Source of the DNA: Bacteroidales bacterium
GTDB taxonomy: Bacteria > Bacteroidota > Bacteroidia > Bacteroidales > P3
Direction: 5' to 3'
Length of the DNA: 64,000 nt
Assembly (NCBI GenBank): GCA_017451385.1
Contig: JAFSPS010000009.1
Coordinates: 1 to 64,000 of the forward strand
The notes under the pieces are model-generated. The model saw nothing but the letters and a program-made list of their open reading frames with translations, ran no database searches and was not told the DNA's origin. Numbering within the stretch: the stretch's first letter is position 1; each line of letters opens with the position of its first letter. The position numbers and the translations under genes were made by a program. This document shows positions 61,001-64,000 of this stretch, piece after piece.

Positions 61001-64000
61001 GGGGCAAGTGCTATCTCTGAATAACGACTACATACATGGCATCATCCTGCTTCCCGATGAGTTCACGATGCCGTCAGGCCTATCTGCCTTCCGCACCAAC
61101 ATTACCACCTATGGTTACAGTGCCAACACCTACACCAATGAGGAGTGGTCACAGATGGAGGCGGCAGGGGCTGTCTTTCTGCCTATGACGGGATTTCGCC
61201 AAGGGACAGAATACTATCCACAAGGCAATGCCTTCCTTGGCTCCTACTGGACATCTACCACAATCAACGAAACTCACTCTAAAACCATAAGTTTCAGCGT
61301 AATGTCAACAACTGGGGCGAGTGGTTCTATTTCTATTAGCACATCAACAAGCCAATATGCCGCCGGGCAACATATCAACGGCAACGCCGTGCGCCTCATC
61401 TACGACCCCTCTGACCCACCCCAGACCAACAACTGCCACGGCATACGCATACCCGCAGAGGCCTGCGACAGCTACACATGGGACGAAGGCGCCACCAGTT
61501 CTCACGGCAACGGCCAGACATATACAGAAAGCGGAACCTACTATGGCACCCTCTACAGTGAAGGCGAGTGCTCCGGCCTCAGCGACACCCTCGACCTCAC
61601 CATACGCCACAGCACCACCTACACCGACAACCGGACCGTCTGCGACAGCATCGAATGGAACGGCTCGAAATACTATCAGACAACCAATAGTCCGACCTAT
61701 ACCACCACAGGGGCGAACGGCTGCGACAGCACCGCCACGCTACACCTGACAGTGAACCACAGCACACAGTCAGACACAACGGTTGAAACCACAGGTACGT
61801 TTACATGGCATGGTCAAGAATATAACACATCAGGACATTTCTACGATACGATTTCTAATGACTCAGGATGCGACAGCATTATAACACTACACCTCACCAT
61901 CACCGAAGCTACCTATGATACGGTTCGCGAAGGTATGCTAATGCAGCGCTGCGACACCATCTACTATCGTGGCATCGCCTACACCACCGACACCACCATC
62001 TACGACACCACAGCACACGGCGGCATGTACGACACCATCTATCTAATAACCTTCTCTATCAGCCACAGCAGCACAAGCATCGACCAGCAGAGCGCCTGCG
62101 ACAGCTACGAGTGGCATGGCACCACCTACACCGAGAGCACCAGCACGCCGACATACAGAACCACCAACAGCGAGGGGTGCGACAGCATAGTGACCCTTCA
62201 CCTCACCATAGGCCACGGCAGCACCACAACGGACAATATAACCGCCTGCGACAGCTACACATGGATTGACGGCACCACCTACACCTCCTCCAACACTACC
62301 GCCACATATAGCGAACCCGGCAGCGACTGCCCCACCCTGCACACCCTCAACCTGACAATGAACTATTCCAGCACCAACACTGACATCGTGGTGGACTGCG
62401 ACAGCTACACATGGATTGACAATATAACATATACGTCGTCCACCAACACCGCCACCTATATAGATAATAGCGGCACCTGTCCCAATACTACAACCCTAAA
62501 CCTTACAATCAATCAAACCAAACACACATACAATGCCCCCATAGTGATATGCGAAGGGACAACAGCGATAAATAACGGCACGGGCATACTCTTTGAGGAA
62601 AACTTTGATGGCGCTAACCCTCTTGATGGATGGGATTTGTACACCGAAACGGATTATTATTACATGCCAGGATTTACAGTGTCCTCATCCGGAGCCTATA
62701 GTGGTAAATCGCTAAGCATAAGAAGTGTGCAAAATAATGATTATATTTGGCAAACATCTCTTGCTATAACACCAAACATATATATAAATGACCCTGTAAA
62801 TTGCACTCTTACCTTCAAAGTAAAAATACCTGCCACAAATTATTTTTCCGACTATTACACTGATTACTACTGGCCTGACGGATTTGAACTTTATTTTCTG
62901 TCGGCAACGCAAGACCCTGAAGATATCGATGATTTTGACAGCCAAGTCATTATGTCTAACAATCAGGGCGAGCCCGTGCCACATCAGCCAGCGAGATGCT
63001 ACACAGCCAGTTCCTTCACAGATGTCTTTATACCTTTAGCTGGGAAAATAACTACTCCAGGCTATTATCGTTTCTGTTTCAGAGACTTTGACTGCTACAA
63101 TTCCGCCTATGTGGACAACATCGTTCTCTCAGGTCCCTCCTCAACACCTGTCCCAGCAGGTCTTACGGTAGGAGACAACGACATTACAGAGACATTCACT
63201 GCCGCAAATGGCTGCGACAGCATCGTACATACTATATGGCGCGTCATCCCAAACAATGCAACCGCAGAAGACCATGAGGTCTGCGCCAGCGAGTATCCTG
63301 TAACATTCTATGACAAAACCTTTTCCGAGGCTGGCATACAGGTGACAACCATAAGCAACGGCACATGTTCCAACACCATAACTATCAATGTAACAACAAA
63401 GCCCGATGCCACCCTCGATGTTCATGGTGACATCACCCCTACCATCTGTCTTAACACTGCATTAAACGACATCAGTATCTCTTCTTCCAATGCGTCAATA
63501 TCTGTCAACGGGCTACCTAACGGCGTGACATGGAACGGCAGCCATATCAGTGGCACCCCTACCAGCCACGGCACTTCCCAATTTACTATTGTTGCGACAA
63601 GCTCCAATGGTTGTGGCAGCACCTCTCAGACTGGCATTATAATGGTAATTGACAATGCCGGACACCTTTATTCGCATACGGCAGACAATAGTTATTCGTG
63701 GGCTACCGATGGCACCTTAGGGCATGGCGACGGTCAGACACATACCTCCAGCGGGACATACTACGGCATCCCATACGTTGAGAATGGATGTGACAAGACA
63801 GATACATTAGAGCTAACCATCAACACAATCAACTGCAGCGGACAGAGCTTCACCGCATCAGCCTGTGACAACTTCACATGGTCTGCCAGCGGCACCTACG
63901 GCAACGGCGACGGCACCACCTACTACACCTCCGGCACCTACTACGGAGCCCCCTACTCCTCTGGCGGATGCGACAACCTCACCGACACCCTCTTCCTCAC
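58008..64000 (+). CDS. Giant C10-family (streptopain-type) cysteine protease, T9SS-type cargo (3' end outside window)
   Basis: The frame is open for about 1997 residues to the right edge. Signal peptide 1-19; Ala-rich propeptide (about 20-135) of the C10 inhibitor type. C10 catalytic domain (about 138-365) has nucleophile Cys170 in 'TGCVATAMAQIMRYW', His309 in 'GGGHAFVCDGYDGDDFFHF' and Asn325-Trp326 in 'NWGWNG'. A BACON-like domain follows (about 380-461), two InlB/Flg_new-like repeats (about 677-736 and 744-804, 'GYRFAGWSDGNSDNPRTVT'), a FISUMP-like domain (about 825-1130), CDSYTW-type repeats (about 1150-1510), a cleaved-adhesin-like module (about 1524-1706, 'ENFDGANPLDGW' ... 'DNIVLSG') and more repeats. 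The C-terminal sorting signal lies outside. Likely an extracellular protein-degrading surface enzyme; activation by propeptide removal is inferred from SpeB. Confidence 0.9.
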   Translation, partial: MRKLLVLLPIVFSMLNAIAGPVDSAAARGVAEAWLRSKGVMPSGGRAVRMEGVEGVYLFAYAKGFVAVAADDAAWPVLGYGVGEGAAGEVPPQMAAWLKERGSEIAAAAAEGAAGGEEVQQAWQKLKAGRLKAPKSGNTVGPLIETRWNQAPLYNMYCPMKGDSLTVTGCVATAMAQIMRYWKEPTRGTGSISYSTARHGLSVSANLNVDYDWGNMPIRITAASTAAEKEAVATLMLHCGAAVSMDYGAITSSAYSEDVPAAMRNYFGYNADLISRTSHTSTSWTELLKSQLDALHPIYYSGSGEGGGHAFVCDGYDGDDFFHFNWGWNGSYDGYFRIGALNPGGGGTGSNSNHQYNNNNKIIIIEPNSSHLMATTGRKELSRYGERVVGYVRSSKTTSSSWTATSNSSWLTLSPAQGQGNGTATEIAITADYNYSGSERRGTITFTQGDESVTLTFTQADGTPSAAGCYGWQEIGDEENTTIYLLKGNEELIMRPEAFGTFTEGKQIDSVAFYIYDLVNGYYNIQTRNFHLIIYEGSEMSEGLKTEAVETDYADCLGTEVYSQAFRADEDGPQVIRLSTPYAIHDRRPFWVAIRPYDSALFVCEQVNMQTPISEASFPLCDSLTKNYLRLAQSQQYGTYLALLASYDEDEESEKVYQFEYQPLMNICISDIVYSIATEANNSAYGTVEGGGRYTYGTDIQLSATAAHGYRFAGWSDGNSDNPRTVTVAGDATYRAIFEQLPTHCITATTSIDDYGIAIGSGCSYEGDTITLQAIANDGYTFSHWNDGNRDNPRIFVLSNAMQAEAEYEAFFVAMDDPASEALPEGALPGLFSISGEKQVHFSQGNLQWLAKSNTDINGTTYPDNTWRFANLQYDFVGGICTYGCPYTGISSVQMASGTWCSNNSISPSLAYWIDLFGWGTSGWSGSGATSYYPYNNSTTSSTYFSGDLTGDNAQADWGVYNSIVNGGNAPGLWRIMTADEWEYLLNGRTNASQKKSMGQVLSLNNDYIHGIILLPDEFTMPSGLSAFRTNITTYGYSANTYTNEEWSQMEAAGAVFLPMTGFRQGTEYYPQGNAFLGSYWTSTTINETHSKTISFSVMSTTGASGSISISTSTSQYAAGQHINGNAVRLIYDPSDPPQTNNCHGIRIPAEACDSYTWDEGATSSHGNGQTYTESGTYYGTLYSEGECSGLSDTLDLTIRHSTTYTDNRTVCDSIEWNGSKYYQTTNSPTYTTTGANGCDSTATLHLTVNHSTQSDTTVETTGTFTWHGQEYNTSGHFYDTISNDSGCDSIITLHLTITEATYDTVREGMLMQRCDTIYYRGIAYTTDTTIYDTTAHGGMYDTIYLITFSISHSSTSIDQQSACDSYEWHGTTYTESTSTPTYRTTNSEGCDSIVTLHLTIGHGSTTTDNITACDSYTWIDGTTYTSSNTTATYSEPGSDCPTLHTLNLTMNYSSTNTDIVVDCDSYTWIDNITYTSSTNTATYIDNSGTCPNTTTLNLTINQTKHTYNAPIVICEGTTAINNGTGILFEENFDGANPLDGWDLYTETDYYYMPGFTVSSSGAYSGKSLSIRSVQNNDYIWQTSLAITPNIYINDPVNCTLTFKVKIPATNYFSDYYTDYYWPDGFELYFLSATQDPEDIDDFDSQVIMSNNQGEPVPHQPARCYTASSFTDVFIPLAGKITTPGYYRFCFRDFDCYNSAYVDNIVLSGPSSTPVPAGLTVGDNDITETFTAANGCDSIVHTIWRVIPNNATAEDHEVCASEYPVTFYDKTFSEAGIQVTTISNGTCSNTITINVTTKPDATLDVHGDITPTICLNTALNDISISSSNASISVNGLPNGVTWNGSHISGTPTSHGTSQFTIVATSSNGCGSTSQTGIIMVIDNAGHLYSHTADNSYSWATDGTLGHGDGQTHTSSGTYYGIPYVENGCDKTDTLELTINTINCSGQSFTASACDNFTWSASGTYGNGDGTTYYTSGTYYGAPYSSGGCDNLTDTLFL
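61440..62515 (+). repeat. CDSYTW-type protein repeats in the C10 protease
   Basis: At least seven diverged repeats with 'ACDSYTW', 'TYTESxTxPTY' and 'GCDSIVTLHLTI' themes, each about 45-55 residues. Unlike the left-edge gene, these are not near-identical in DNA. Further copies occur from about 63640 to the edge. Confidence 0.8.

Overview
The window is chromosomal DNA of a member of the Bacteroidota, most likely order Bacteroidales. The evidence is the gene content: type IX secretion (T9SS) cargo with C-terminal sorting domains, an outer-membrane beta-barrel receptor with a carboxypeptidase-regulatory N-terminus, the hemD-rnpA-yidD neighbourhood, PD40/OmpA proteins, a BACON domain and a C10 (streptopain-type) protease. 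Promoters also fit: several match the phylum's -33 TTTG / -7 TAnnTTTG consensus exactly, and start codons lack strong Shine-Dalgarno sites. I cannot name a genus. No insertion sequence, prophage, plasmid gene or CRISPR array was seen.

Layout. 1-1607: the 5' part of a minus-strand secreted protein that runs off the left edge as near-identical 153-bp repeats. 1608-2385: no gene, but a possible structured RNA with its own promoter and terminator. 2386-14534 (minus): envelope and isoprenoid genes (NAD-dependent epimerase, LptF/G permease, RseP-type protease, dxr, M23 protein, SurA/PpiD-type foldase, M16 protease). 14709-22986 (plus): polyprenol glycosyltransferase, S9 peptidase, riboflavin synthase, TrpB2-type enzyme, cation efflux, pyrH, frr, birA. 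23146-32788 (mixed): small T9SS cargo, aroQ plus two glycosyltransferases, lipoprotein, AspT-type transporter, LysR regulator, panC, small membrane protein, YrdC protein. 32946-39428 (plus): LamG-type T9SS protein, GH3 glucosidase, glycosyltransferase. 39430-56894 (almost all minus): nuclease-fold protein, AT-rich tandem repeats, phosphoesterase, GYF_2 membrane protein, outer-membrane receptor, yidD/rnpA/hemD/DUF4271, gdhA, hydrolase, PD40-OmpA protein with a coupled small secreted protein, glycosyltransferase, YitT protein. 57236-57755: tRNA-Gly, an SRP-like RNA candidate and a second hairpin. 58008-64000: a giant modular C10 protease running off the right edge.

How the genes fit together. 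Most of the window is housekeeping metabolism and envelope biogenesis: lipid carrier synthesis, LPS transport, periplasmic folding and proteolysis, and glycan assembly. Around this are surface or secreted T9SS-type proteins (left edge, 23.1-24.2 kb, 32.9-36.1 kb, right edge) that share Cys-Asp-Ser type repeats. The two edge proteins also share a roughly 300-residue FISUMP-like domain. The less expected signals are non-coding: the 1.7-2.1 kb transcript candidate, mutually exclusive stems with an intrinsic terminator inside the start of the GH3 gene, the 40-kb tandem repeats, and the hairpin RNAs after the tRNA.
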